Origin: Gammaproteobacteria bacterium
Lineage (GTDB): Bacteria > Pseudomonadota > Gammaproteobacteria > Steroidobacterales > Steroidobacteraceae
Direction: 5' to 3'
Assembly: GCA_028293775.1 (NCBI GenBank)
Contig: JAQGOD010000360.1
Coordinates: 1-6,198, forward strand
DNA length: 6,198 nucleotides
Shown: in pieces, positions 1-6,198 of the stretch
How the letters are laid out: every line of letters starts with the position of its first letter
Numbering within the stretch: the first letter of the stretch is position 1
Notes under the pieces: model-generated
The model's input: only the letters and a program-made list of their open reading frames with translations
The model's database searches: none
Told to the model about the DNA's origin: nothing
Program-made: the position numbers and the translations under genes

Positions 1-1136
1 GCGTTGCGGGCCGGCGCCCACGCGCCAATTCCGGCAACGATAATGCCGATTAAAAAGAATGCCGACATTTGCACGGGGGCTGCGCTTAAAGTCGCGCCCA
101 CCGTACGCAGCTGACCATTGCCCAAATCAGCAGTGAGATATTTGAGAATCGCCGCAGCAGCGAGCGCGCCCAGCGCCAACCCGAGCAGCGATCCGATGAT
201 CCCGAGCGTCACGCCTTCGCCCAGCAACGCACGGCGCAACTGCCCCTGCGTCACTCCCAGCGCCCGCAGCAACGCCAGCGATCGGCGCCTGCGCAGCACC
301 GACAGCGATTGGGTGGAAAATACGAGAAACGCGCCGGTAAACAATGCAACCAGCGCCAGCATGTTCAGATTCACCCGGTAAGCCCTCGTTACCGTGACTG
401 CGCGGTCGCGCTCGACCTGCGGTGCCAGAGCAAGTACGCCTGCCGGAAGCCGCGTGCCAAGATCTCGGCGGAAAGCCGCCACGTCGGTGCCGGGCAGGAG
501 ACGCACATCGATGCGGTTTAGGCGGCCCAGCAGATTGAAAGTCCACTGTGCCGAGGCGATGTCCATCACGCCCAAGGGCTGCGGGTACGTACCCTCGGAA
601 AGAATGCCGAGCACGCGCAATGCCTTGGAGGAACTGCCCACCGTGACGTGCAGCACATCGCCGCGCACCAGTTTCAGCTGCTGCGCGGCTGCACTGCTCA
701 AGTAGATCGCATCGGAACGAAAAAGTTGGAACACGCCTTCACCGATCTCGCCGATGATGGCGGGCTGTAATACGGCAGCCCTGAAGGGATCCAGGCCCAG
801 GAGCTTCAGCGTGTCGGTGCGCCCCGATAGTGCCGCCTCCAACTCGAGCACGGGGCTCAAGGCACTGACAGCGGGATTGCGCGCCAGATCGACGAACACT
901 TTTTCTGAAAAGCCTTCGCGCGGGCCGCGAATCACGATGTCCGCCTCTCCGACCAATCGCTTGGTGGCCAATCCAAATTCATTCAGAGCCGCAGTATTGA
1001 CCAGATAAACCGAGGAGCCCAACGCCACGCCCAGCGCCAAGGCCACAACGGTCGCAAAAAAGCGCGCCGGCTGTTCGCGTACCTGCGCCTTGAGAAGGAT
1101 CAGCCAGAGCTTCGCCGAACTTGTGCTCATGCTCAT
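1..1136 (-). CDS. FtsX/MacB-type ABC transporter permease, N-terminal 378 residues (3' end beyond window)
   Basis: Membrane subunit of an ABC transporter, expected in the inner membrane with the ATPase encoded just upstream. The frame is open from the ATG at 1136 to the left edge with no stop. It reads [18 protein letters not shown] at the N-terminus. A first membrane helix (about residues 26-47) is followed by a roughly 210-residue extracytoplasmic domain like the MacB periplasmic core. Then come a helix at about 257-278, the conserved FtsX cytoplasmic stretch with an Arg cluster and [14 protein letters not shown] (287-300), and helices at about 308-333 and 357-374. This is the FtsX layout. 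Related YbbP-like permeases are near 800 residues and carry two such halves, so at least half the gene may be missing. The start is supported by GGAG (1145-1142) five bases upstream and by the ATGA overlap with the ATPase stop. The substrate cannot be told from sequence; lipid, lipoprotein or small-molecule export are all possible. Confidence 0.9.
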   Translation of the reverse strand, partial: MSMSTSSAKLWLILLKAQVREQPARFFATVVALALGVALGSSVYLVNTAALNEFGLATKRLVGEADIVIRGPREGFSEKVFVDLARNPAVSALSPVLELEAALSGRTDTLKLLGLDPFRAAVLQPAIIGEIGEGVFQLFRSDAIYLSSAAAQQLKLVRGDVLHVTVGSSSKALRVLGILSEGTYPQPLGVMDIASAQWTFNLLGRLNRIDVRLLPGTDVAAFRRDLGTRLPAGVLALAPQVERDRAVTVTRAYRVNLNMLALVALFTGAFLVFSTQSLSVLRRRRSLALLRALGVTQGQLRRALLGEGVTLGIIGSLLGLALGALAAAAILKYLTADLGNGQLRTVGATLSAAPVQMSAFFLIGIIVAGIGAWAPARN

Positions 1137-1816
1137 GGCTTCTCCAAGGCGTGCAAGCCGCGCGCATCCAGCACCACGATGCGATCGGCAGTGTCCGCAG
1201 CAGTGCGCGAGTGCGTAATCAGGATGCCCGCCCCGGCGTTCTCCTTCACCTGTGCGCGCAGCAAGGCGAGGGTTTGGGCCGCGCTGCGGGTGTCGAGGTT
1301 GCCCGTGGGCTCATCCGCCAGAACCAGGCGGGGCCGATGCACCAATGCACGTGCGATGGCCACGCGCTGCACTTCGCCCCCCGAGAGCTCGCGTGTGTGA
1401 CGCTTGGCCAGTGCATCGATTCCAACCGCGCTCAGCATTTCGCGCGTGCGACGGCCGCGTTCCGGTTCGCCGATTCCCAGCAGATCCAGCGGCAGCGCTA
1501 CATTTTGTTCTACGGACAAATACGGCAGCACATGGAAGGCTTGAAAGACAAAACCGACTGCGCGGCGCCGTAGCAGGGTAGTGGCATCATCGTCCAGCGT
1601 GGATAAATCGACACCCTCGAGCAGCACGTGTCCGTGATCGGGCTTATCGAGACCTGCCAATAGATTGAGCAGCGTCGACTTGCCGACACCGGACTCGCCC
1701 ATGATGGCAAGGTACTCGCCCTGACGAAGCTCGAGCTCGACGTTCTCGAAGATCGCGGGGCGATCTTTCGAATAGCGCTTCGCAAGGTTCTCAAGCCGAA
1801 GAACGGGTTCAGTCAC
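1133..1816 (-). CDS. ABC transporter ATP-binding protein (MacB/LolD/YbbA-like)
   Basis: Cytoplasmic ATPase of 227 residues that should power the FtsX-type permease encoded next to it. All nucleotide-binding motifs are intact: Walker [10 protein letters not shown] (40-48), Q-loop glutamine Q92 in FVFQAF, signature LSGGE (144-148), Walker B LVLADEP (164-170) with catalytic E169, D-loop NLD (173-175) and switch H202 in ITHS. The length and the phrase ADEPTGNLD are typical of the MacB/LolD/YbbA group of mechanotransmission and export ATPases, not of importers. The start codon is GTG (1816-1814). It lies 15 bases after the dehydrogenase stop, and the nearest Shine-Dalgarno-like string, GAGG (1833-1830), is 13 bases away. 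Translation may therefore depend on coupling to the upstream gene. The stop overlaps the permease start as ATGA. I am sure of the family but not of the transported substrate. Confidence 0.95.
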   Translation of the reverse strand: MTEPVLRLENLAKRYSKDRPAIFENVELELRQGEYLAIMGESGVGKSTLLNLLAGLDKPDHGHVLLEGVDLSTLDDDATTLLRRRAVGFVFQAFHVLPYLSVEQNVALPLDLLGIGEPERGRRTREMLSAVGIDALAKRHTRELSGGEVQRVAIARALVHRPRLVLADEPTGNLDTRSAAQTLALLRAQVKENAGAGILITHSRTAADTADRIVVLDARGLHALEKP

Positions 1817-1831
1817 CGCGGCCCGCTGGCC

Positions 1832-3265
1832 TCAAGCGGCGTCGACTCCAATCACGGCCTTGACCTCTAAAAAGTCGCGCAACCCGAACTCGCCATACTC
1901 GCGGCCATTGCCGGACATTTTAAATCCGCCGTACGGCGTATTCATGGTGCCGGTGGCGCCGTTCAGCGTCACTTGACCGGCGCGGATTTGACCACCCACC
2001 CGGCGCGCCCGCATGTTGTCCTGAGACCAAACATAGGCCGCAAGACCATAGGGAGTGTCGTTGGCAATTTGCACAGCCTGTTCTTCGCTGTCGTAAGGCA
2101 GAATGCAGAGTACTGGACCGAAAATCTCCTCGCGTGCGATCGTCATGTCGTTGCGCACGTTGGAGAATATCGTGGGTTTCACGAAATAGCCCTTGGCGAG
2201 GCCATCGGGACGTCCCGAGCCGCCGATCACTACTTTCGCACCCTCCGCGATACCCTTGGCAATGAAGCCTTCCACGCGTTCGAATTGCACCTTCGATACG
2301 AGCGGACCCAAGGTTGTTTTGTCGGAGGCCGGATCGCCCGTGATCACGGATTCCGCGACGCGCCTGGCAATGGCCTCGACTTCAGCGAGTTTAGCCTTGG
2401 GCACCAGCATGCGTGTCGGCGCGTTGCAAGACTGGCCGGAATTTTGGAAAACGTGCAACACGCTGTGTTTGACCGCCCGCTCGAAATCCGCATCATCGAG
2501 CAGCACGTTGGGCGATTTACCGCCCAGCTCCTGGTGCACTCGTTTCACCGAGGCCGCGGCATTCTTGGCCACTTCGGTGCCGGCGCGAGTCGATCCGGTG
2601 AACGAGACCATGTCCACCTCGCGATGCGAGGACAGCGGTGCACCCACATTCTGGCCATCACCATTGACGAGATTGAACACGCCCGCAGGTACGCCTGCCT
2701 CATGCATGACCTTGGCCCAGATAATGGCGCTGAAAGGCGAATACTCCGACGGTTTGAGCACCATGGTGCAGCCGGCAGCCAATGCCGGTATGACTTTGGC
2801 CGCCACTTGATTCATGGGCCAGTTCCAGGGGGTAATCAAGGCACACACACCGACGGGTTCCTGGATGAGTCGAACCGTGCCGCGCATCTCTTCGAACTTG
2901 AAAGTCTTCAGCACATCGATCATGGCGCTGATATGACCCACGCCAATGCGCGTCTGCGAGCCTTTCGACAGGGTGATGGGCGCACCCATCTCGATGGAAA
3001 TGGCCTGCGCAATCTCATCGTAATGCGCCTTGTAGGCGGCAAGGATCCGTTCCATCAGCGCCAGCCGCTCGGCAGGGGCGGTGCGCGAATAGCTGTCGAA
3101 CGCGCGCCGTGCGGCCGCGACGGCACGGTCTACATCTTTGCTGCTCCCCATGGATATGACCCCGGAAACTTCTTCCGTGGCCGGATTGATTACCTTCAAT
3201 TCCTTTGGCTCGACCGGATCCACCCAGGCGCCATCAATGTAGAACTGCCTATTGTCATATGTCAT
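1832..3265 (-). CDS. NAD(P)+-dependent aldehyde dehydrogenase
   Basis: Soluble 477-residue enzyme of the aldehyde dehydrogenase superfamily, oxidising an aldehyde to a carboxylate with NAD(P)+. The length is normal for the family. Visible landmarks are the TPWNWP motif with oxyanion Asn148, cofactor-binding Lys171 in KPSE, FTGST (222-226) of the nucleotide-binding turn, general base Glu246 in ELGGKSP, the catalytic nucleophile Cys280 in NSGQSCNAPTRM, and EEIFGP (379-384), where Glu380 contacts the nicotinamide ribose. NSGQSCNAPTRM recalls the subgroup that includes the Rhodococcus CddD-type 6-oxolauric acid dehydrogenase. That is from memory and does not fix the substrate, and betaine-aldehyde or other aliphatic semialdehyde substrates remain possible. 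The ATG at 3265 is preceded by AAGGGG (3279-3274) with an eight-base spacer. It heads the leftward block and is followed after 15 bases by the ABC ATPase. Confidence 0.95.
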   Translation of the reverse strand: MTYDNRQFYIDGAWVDPVEPKELKVINPATEEVSGVISMGSSKDVDRAVAAARRAFDSYSRTAPAERLALMERILAAYKAHYDEIAQAISIEMGAPITLSKGSQTRIGVGHISAMIDVLKTFKFEEMRGTVRLIQEPVGVCALITPWNWPMNQVAAKVIPALAAGCTMVLKPSEYSPFSAIIWAKVMHEAGVPAGVFNLVNGDGQNVGAPLSSHREVDMVSFTGSTRAGTEVAKNAAASVKRVHQELGGKSPNVLLDDADFERAVKHSVLHVFQNSGQSCNAPTRMLVPKAKLAEVEAIARRVAESVITGDPASDKTTLGPLVSKVQFERVEGFIAKGIAEGAKVVIGGSGRPDGLAKGYFVKPTIFSNVRNDMTIAREEIFGPVLCILPYDSEEQAVQIANDTPYGLAAYVWSQDNMRARRVGGQIRAGQVTLNGATGTMNTPYGGFKMSGNGREYGEFGLRDFLEVKAVIGVDAA

Positions 3266-3273
3266 AGCCCAAG

Positions 3274-3279
3274 CCCCTT
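3274..3279 (-). promoter_or_regulatory. Ribosome binding site of the aldehyde dehydrogenase
   Basis: On the minus strand the bases read AAGGGG, eight bases before the ATG at 3265. This is the clearest Shine-Dalgarno sequence in the window. It supports that start over any in-frame codon further upstream. Confidence 0.65.
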
Positions 3280-3303
3280 CAACGCGGTTTATTTCTCATC
3301 GAC

Positions 3304-3309
3304 ATTCTA
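3304..3309 (-). promoter_or_regulatory. Possible -10 element for the leftward dehydrogenase-ABC block
   Basis: The minus strand reads TAGAAT, five of six matches to TATAAT. It would place transcription start near 3298 with a leader of about 33 bases before the ATG at 3265. At 17-base spacing the -35 position (CTGCGC) is poor, so this is only a candidate. An activator or an alternative sigma factor could be involved. Confidence 0.3.
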
Positions 3310-3381
3310 CCCGCTGCCGGGAAACTGCGCAGTCGGATCGCCCGACCGATGCTCGGATGCCCTTTCGCATCCGCCATGAAA

Positions 3382-3409
3382 TTGTCTGCGGTAGCCGACT
3401 ATCGATAAT
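3382..3409 (+). promoter_or_regulatory. Candidate sigma70-type promoter for the S8 protease
   Basis: TTGTCT (3382-3387; four of six to TTGACA) and GATAAT (3404-3409; five of six to TATAAT) are separated by 16 bases. Initiation would fall near 3416, giving an untranslated leader of about 77 bases. The -10 is overlapped by the eight-base palindrome TATCGATA (3400-3407), which could be chance or part of an operator. It is the best-scoring pair I found by eye upstream of the protease. Confidence 0.4.
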
Positions 3410-3492
3410 ACGGGTGGCGACAACCTTGATTTCGCGCAGGTTTACGGTCGTAGTTCGCATTTTGGCCACTCTTAAGTTGCTAGGCTTGCCCC

Positions 3493-6006
3493 ATGAAAAT
3501 AATCAGAATTCTGCCCCTCGTGCCGGTCCTGGCCGGGGTTTTGAACCTGGCACTGAGCTCCGCCGCGGCGGCCAGCTTGGAGTGGAACCCGGTGCGTTCG
3601 CATTCGGTTGAGATCGGCCCACAGGCCAACAGGCTGGTGATCGGGTTTCGTGCGACCCCGGGCAATGCGGTAACACAGGCCATCCGCTCGCGCGCCAAGG
3701 CCCAGATCGTAAACGTCACGCAAGCGCAGACCTCGCAGGCGGATGTCAGCACCTTGAGCTTGCGAACGGGTGTCGCAGTGGCGCGGTCGCGCCAACTGAC
3801 GCCGAGCATGCATGTGGTGTTTCTCGAGAAGACGCTCTATGGCGCAGAGGTCGATGCAGCCCTCACGCAGCTCAGGGCCGACCCTGCCATCGCCTTTGCC
3901 GACGTCGATGAACGACGCTATGCGCACGCACTGCCCAACGATCCCTTATTCGGCCCGACGGGCGCTGCCACCGGACAGTGGTATATGCAGAAGCCGAGCA
4001 CGCTCACGCCGACGAGCGACGCCGCGGCCACCGATGCCGTTTCTGCGTGGGATATCACCAAGGGCAGTTCCGGCACCGTTATCGCCGATATCGACAGCGG
4101 TATTCGCTTCGACCATCCGGACATGCTGCGGGCAGGCTTCGGCGGCCGCGTGTTGCCAGGCTATGATTTCGTGAGCCAAGACTTGAACGCGGCCAACAGC
4201 GCTCCGTTGGGTACTTTCCTGGTCGCCAACGACGGCGATGCATGGGATCCTGACCCGTCGGATCCGGGCGATTGGATCGACAGCACCGATCTGCAGAACA
4301 CGACGGTATTTCCGAGCAAAAACTGCAGCGTTTCGAACAGCTCATGGCACGGCACGCGCGTGATGGGGGTGCTCGGTGCACTCACCGACAATAACGTCGG
4401 CATTGCGGGGATGACCTGGAATCCTTACCTGTTGCCGGTACGGGCGTTGGGTAAATGCGGAGGACTCGACTCCGATATCATCGTCGGCATCCAATGGGCG
4501 GTCGGGATGGCCGTCAGCGGCGTACCCAACAACCCCTATCCCGCGGACATCATCAACTTGAGCCTAGGGGGAACGGGGAGCAGCTGTCCGTCCGACTACC
4601 AGAGCCTGATCACGACGCTCACCGGCATGGGCATCATCATTGTTGCCTCCGCCGGCAATGCGAGCGGGCCCGTCGATATACCGGGCAACTGCCCCGGGGT
4701 ACTGACGGTCGCCGGATTGAGAAATGTCGGCACCAAAGTCGGCTACAGCAGCTTAGGACCCGAAGTCGGCATCGCGGCACCCGCAGGCAACTGCGTAACT
4801 ACCGGCGGCGGTCCCTGCCTGCGATCCATCGACACCACGGTCAATGAAGGAGCGACGGTCCCGGGAGCCAATTCGTACACCGATCAAAACAACTCCAATC
4901 TTGGCACGAGCTTTTCCGCACCCATCGTTTCCGGGATCGTTGCCCTGATGCGTGCGGCCAACGCGAATCTGACGCCGCCGCAACTGATTGCCCGCATCAA
5001 GGCCAGCGCGACGCCGTTTCCCCAACCTACGGGCCTCGCCCAGTGTGCCGTAGGATCGACATCCAACGTCGAATGTGCCTGCACGACAGGGACCTGCGGC
5101 GCAGGCATGGTGAACGCGTTTAGCGCCGTCAAAGCAGCGCTCAACCCGATTGCCGCGGTGAGGATACCCGCTGGCTTCACCGCGGGAAGCGTAACGCTGG
5201 ATGCCGGCGGCAGCGCTGCCGCCTGCGGCGCTACGGTGAGCACTTATGCATGGACCAGCACCGGAGCGGTGCAGATCGTTGGCTCGACCGGCTCTACCGT
5301 TCATGTCATGTCGAGCGGCGCGGGAACGCTGACGCTGGTGGTGAAGGATTCGGCCGGCAACACCGATACCGCCGTGGTCAATTTCACCGCGAACGGCGCC
5401 GCGAGCGCGGCGCCATCCTCGGCCGGTAGCAGTGCCTCGGCCTGTATCGCGGACAAGACCGTGACGCCCGCCGCCCCGACCATCAGCCAAGCGTTCGCGC
5501 CGGCCAGCGTGGCGACGAATGCCCCCGCCGTGCTCACGCTGACGTTGAACAATGCCAACGGCTTTGTCTTGACTCAGTCAGGCCTCACTGCGTCGTTGCC
5601 GGCGAATCTCGCGTTGCTCACCGCTCCAGCGCCGACGACCACCTGCAGCGGTGCGAAAATGTCGCTGACCAGCGGTACGAGCAGCATCACCTTGAGCGCA
5701 GCCAACATACCCGCGAATGGCGCATGCGATATTACGCTGAGTGTAAACAGCGCCACGGCCGGCACTTACACCAATACGATCGCCGCCAATGCCCTTATGA
5801 CCGGACCCGCAGGCGGCAATGCGGCGCCCTCATCGGCCTCGCTGACCGTGACCGTCGCCACCAGCAGCAGCGGCAGTGGCAGCACCGGCGGCAGCGGCAG
5901 TGGTGGCGGCGGGGGAGGGGGTTCCTTGGATTGGCTGGATATCATGCTCGTAACCGGAGTGCTGCTGGTCGTGCGAGGTCATGCGAGCAAACGGCCCCGG
6001 CCCTGA
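3493..6006 (+). CDS. Secreted subtilisin-family (S8) serine protease with C-terminal accessory modules and sorting-like tail
   Basis: Exported endopeptidase precursor of 837 residues. A signal peptide (1-27: K2 and R5, hydrophobic core, AAAA before S28) is followed by an I9-like propeptide (about 45-145). The catalytic domain (about 180-550) has Asp201 in ADIDSGI, His286 in SSWHGT, oxyanion Asn389 in SAGN and Ser473 in GTSFSAP, so it should be active. Asp to His spans 85 residues against about 32 in subtilisin, with an Asp-rich insert (247-263), as in larger Gram-negative secreted subtilases. The domain closes with CGAGMVNA (535-542). A PKD/Ig-like module (about 553-633), an Ala/Ser linker, and a second beta-sandwich resembling DUF11/DUF7933 repeats (about 659-787) follow. 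The end is a Ser/Gly linker (791-811), a short hydrophobic segment (812-827) and basic residues. Fourteen cysteines, all outside the signal peptide, suggest disulfides. The ATG at 3493 is chosen for the signal peptide; only a weak TAGG (3481-3484) precedes it. The substrate is unknown. Confidence 0.95.
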   Translation: MKIIRILPLVPVLAGVLNLALSSAAAASLEWNPVRSHSVEIGPQANRLVIGFRATPGNAVTQAIRSRAKAQIVNVTQAQTSQADVSTLSLRTGVAVARSRQLTPSMHVVFLEKTLYGAEVDAALTQLRADPAIAFADVDERRYAHALPNDPLFGPTGAATGQWYMQKPSTLTPTSDAAATDAVSAWDITKGSSGTVIADIDSGIRFDHPDMLRAGFGGRVLPGYDFVSQDLNAANSAPLGTFLVANDGDAWDPDPSDPGDWIDSTDLQNTTVFPSKNCSVSNSSWHGTRVMGVLGALTDNNVGIAGMTWNPYLLPVRALGKCGGLDSDIIVGIQWAVGMAVSGVPNNPYPADIINLSLGGTGSSCPSDYQSLITTLTGMGIIIVASAGNASGPVDIPGNCPGVLTVAGLRNVGTKVGYSSLGPEVGIAAPAGNCVTTGGGPCLRSIDTTVNEGATVPGANSYTDQNNSNLGTSFSAPIVSGIVALMRAANANLTPPQLIARIKASATPFPQPTGLAQCAVGSTSNVECACTTGTCGAGMVNAFSAVKAALNPIAAVRIPAGFTAGSVTLDAGGSAAACGATVSTYAWTSTGAVQIVGSTGSTVHVMSSGAGTLTLVVKDSAGNTDTAVVNFTANGAASAAPSSAGSSASACIADKTVTPAAPTISQAFAPASVATNAPAVLTLTLNNANGFVLTQSGLTASLPANLALLTAPAPTTTCSGAKMSLTSGTSSITLSAANIPANGACDITLSVNSATAGTYTNTIAANALMTGPAGGNAAPSSASLTVTVATSSSGSGSTGGSGSGGGGGGGSLDWLDIMLVTGVLLVVRGHASKRPRP
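5863..6003 (+). other. C-terminal sorting-like signal of the protease (Gly-rich stretch, hydrophobic segment, basic tail)
   Basis: Residues 791-837 have the three parts seen in bacterial CTERM sorting domains. First is a Ser/Gly stretch ending in seven glycines and a serine. Next is a short hydrophobic segment starting LDWLDIMLVTG and ending at V827. Last is a basic end with R828, H830, K833, R834 and R836. GlyGly-CTERM (cut by rhombosortase) is one match. Families with Leu/Ile-Asp after the Gly motif, such as JDVT-CTERM, are another. I infer membrane retention and later cleavage or surface transfer. The processing enzyme is not in the window. Confidence 0.6.
5869..5921 (+). repeat. Low-complexity Ser/Gly-coding repeat with G-rich tract
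   Basis: The 11-base unit AGCGGCAGTGG occurs at 5869-5879 and again at 5893-5903, exactly 24 bases apart and so in frame. It is followed by GGGGGAGGGGG (5911-5921). The tract encodes the flexible Gly/Ser linker in front of the hydrophobic tail. Such tracts are prone to length change by slippage. Confidence 0.6.
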
Positions 6007-6014
6007 GGCGTGCA

Positions 6015-6039
6015 GGTCCCGGGCTGCGCGCCCCGGACC
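6015..6039 (+). terminator. GC-rich hairpin downstream of the protease, possible terminator without a T tract
   Basis: Nine bases after the protease stop, GGTCC (6015-6019) pairs with GGACC (6035-6039). After one C-C mismatch, GGGC (6021-6024) pairs with GCCC (6030-6033), leaving a five-base loop. No run of T follows, so a classic intrinsic terminator is not supported. It could slow RNA polymerase, protect the 3' end, or be one state of the alternative fold described in the findings. Confidence 0.35.
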
Positions 6040-6050
6040 GCGCGTCCCGG

Positions 6051-6056
6051 TATAAT
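6051..6056 (+). promoter_or_regulatory. Perfect -10 element (TATAAT) directly upstream of the last gene
   Basis: TATAAT matches the consensus in all six positions and ends six bases before the ATG at 6063. Initiation six to seven bases downstream of a -10 would fall on or within a base of that ATG. No good -35 is visible at 16-18 bases upstream (the area is GCGCCC-like), and there is no extended TGn. Confidence 0.5.
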
Positions 6057-6062
6057 CGGGGT

Positions 6063-6198
6063 ATGAGGAACACCAACCTGCGGCACGCGACCTTACAAGC
6101 TGTTAAAACCCACCGGGATGCTCGCGGCGCTGTCTTCGAGCCGCTTTCCGATGAGGAACTGCAGGGACAAAGAAACGTGCATGTGGTGCTGACGCAGC
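6063..6198 (+). CDS. Probable cupin-type protein, N-terminal 45 residues (3' end beyond window)
   Basis: The frame is open from the ATG at 6063 to the right edge, giving 45 complete codons. The N-terminus reads MRNTNLRHATLQAVK and continues with HRDARGAVFEPLSDEEL (17-33) and GQRNVHVVLTQ (35-45). The D-x-RG-x-(V/L)-FEPL pattern followed by RNVHVV resembles the start of cupin domains in CapF C-terminal or WxcM-like sugar isomerase/epimerase proteins. In those proteins a histidine-rich metal site would come next, just past the edge. This is recognition from a short piece only, so the function is a guess. There is no usable Shine-Dalgarno: GGGG (6058-6061) is one base from the ATG. No in-frame ATG, GTG or TTG lies upstream before the preceding gene, so the start is either leaderless or lies further in. 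Confidence 0.6.
   Translation, partial: MRNTNLRHATLQAVKTHRDARGAVFEPLSDEELQGQRNVHVVLTQ

Noticed and set aside
127..546. A 139-codon minus-strand frame inside the permease region.
   Set aside because: It is out of frame with the permease, which is continuous from 1136 to the left edge with clear membrane helices and the FtsX motif. The alternative product is low-complexity Arg/Gly/Ala sequence.
3331..3360. Possible inverted or direct repeats around TCGGATCGCCCGACCGATGCTCGG upstream of the protease.
   Set aside because: Only four-base arms pair and the direct matches are about six bases, no more than expected by chance at this GC content.
1973..3379. A 468-codon open frame on the plus strand, opposite the aldehyde dehydrogenase.
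   Set aside because: Its codons are exact reverse complements of the dehydrogenase codons. In that register stops arise only from TTA, CTA and TCA sense codons, which this GC-rich gene avoids. The protein is rich in His and Arg, matches no family I recognise, and the opposite strand is a full aldehyde dehydrogenase with all catalytic residues.
3426..3456. Second promoter-like pair TTGATT and TAGTTC upstream of the protease.
   Set aside because: The spacing is 19 bases and the -10 matches poorly; the pair at 3382-3409 is better.
3472..3927. A 151-codon minus-strand frame overlapping the start of the protease.
   Set aside because: It is opposite the signal peptide and propeptide, shows no family features, and is explained by GC-rich codon bias.
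4753..5490. A 245-codon minus-strand frame opposite the protease.
   Set aside because: It lies wholly within the protease gene, is an Arg/Gly-rich shadow, and has no recognisable domain or ribosome site.

Overview
This is a bacterial chromosomal window of about 60% GC by eye. Codon use is GC-rich, with most third positions G or C. The gene content points to a Gram-negative proteobacterium: an FtsX-type ABC transporter, an exported subtilase with a Gly-rich C-terminal sorting-like tail, and the start of a probable sugar-pathway cupin. A gammaproteobacterium near Xanthomonadales/Steroidobacteraceae is a guess from the protease architecture, not a proven placement. I see no RNA gene, insertion sequence, CRISPR array or phage gene.

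Layout. The left half (1-3265) is a minus-strand block read right to left. It holds an NAD(P)-dependent aldehyde dehydrogenase (3265-1832), then 15 bases later an ABC ATPase with a GTG start (1816-1133). The ATPase overlaps by ATGA an FtsX/MacB-type permease that starts at 1136 and runs off the left edge. The tight spacing suggests one transcript, starting in the divergent region 3266-3492. That region also carries the best promoter candidate for the rightward gene.

The right half is dominated by an 837-residue secreted subtilisin-family (S8) serine protease (3493-6006). It has a signal peptide, a propeptide, a complete Asp/His/Asn/Ser catalytic set, two beta-sandwich-like C-terminal modules, and a Gly-rich linker, short hydrophobic segment and basic end typical of a CTERM-type sorting signal. 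After it come two alternative GC-rich hairpins (6015-6050). A perfect TATAAT lies only six bases upstream of the last gene, a truncated cupin-like ORF starting at 6063 that may be translated leaderless.

How the genes work together. The ATPase and permease certainly form one transporter. The dehydrogenase is probably co-transcribed with them, but the window does not show a metabolic link. The protease looks like a stand-alone secreted enzyme. Nothing here amounts to a clearly new system. The points most worth a second look are the protease tail, the leaderless start and the overlapping hairpins.
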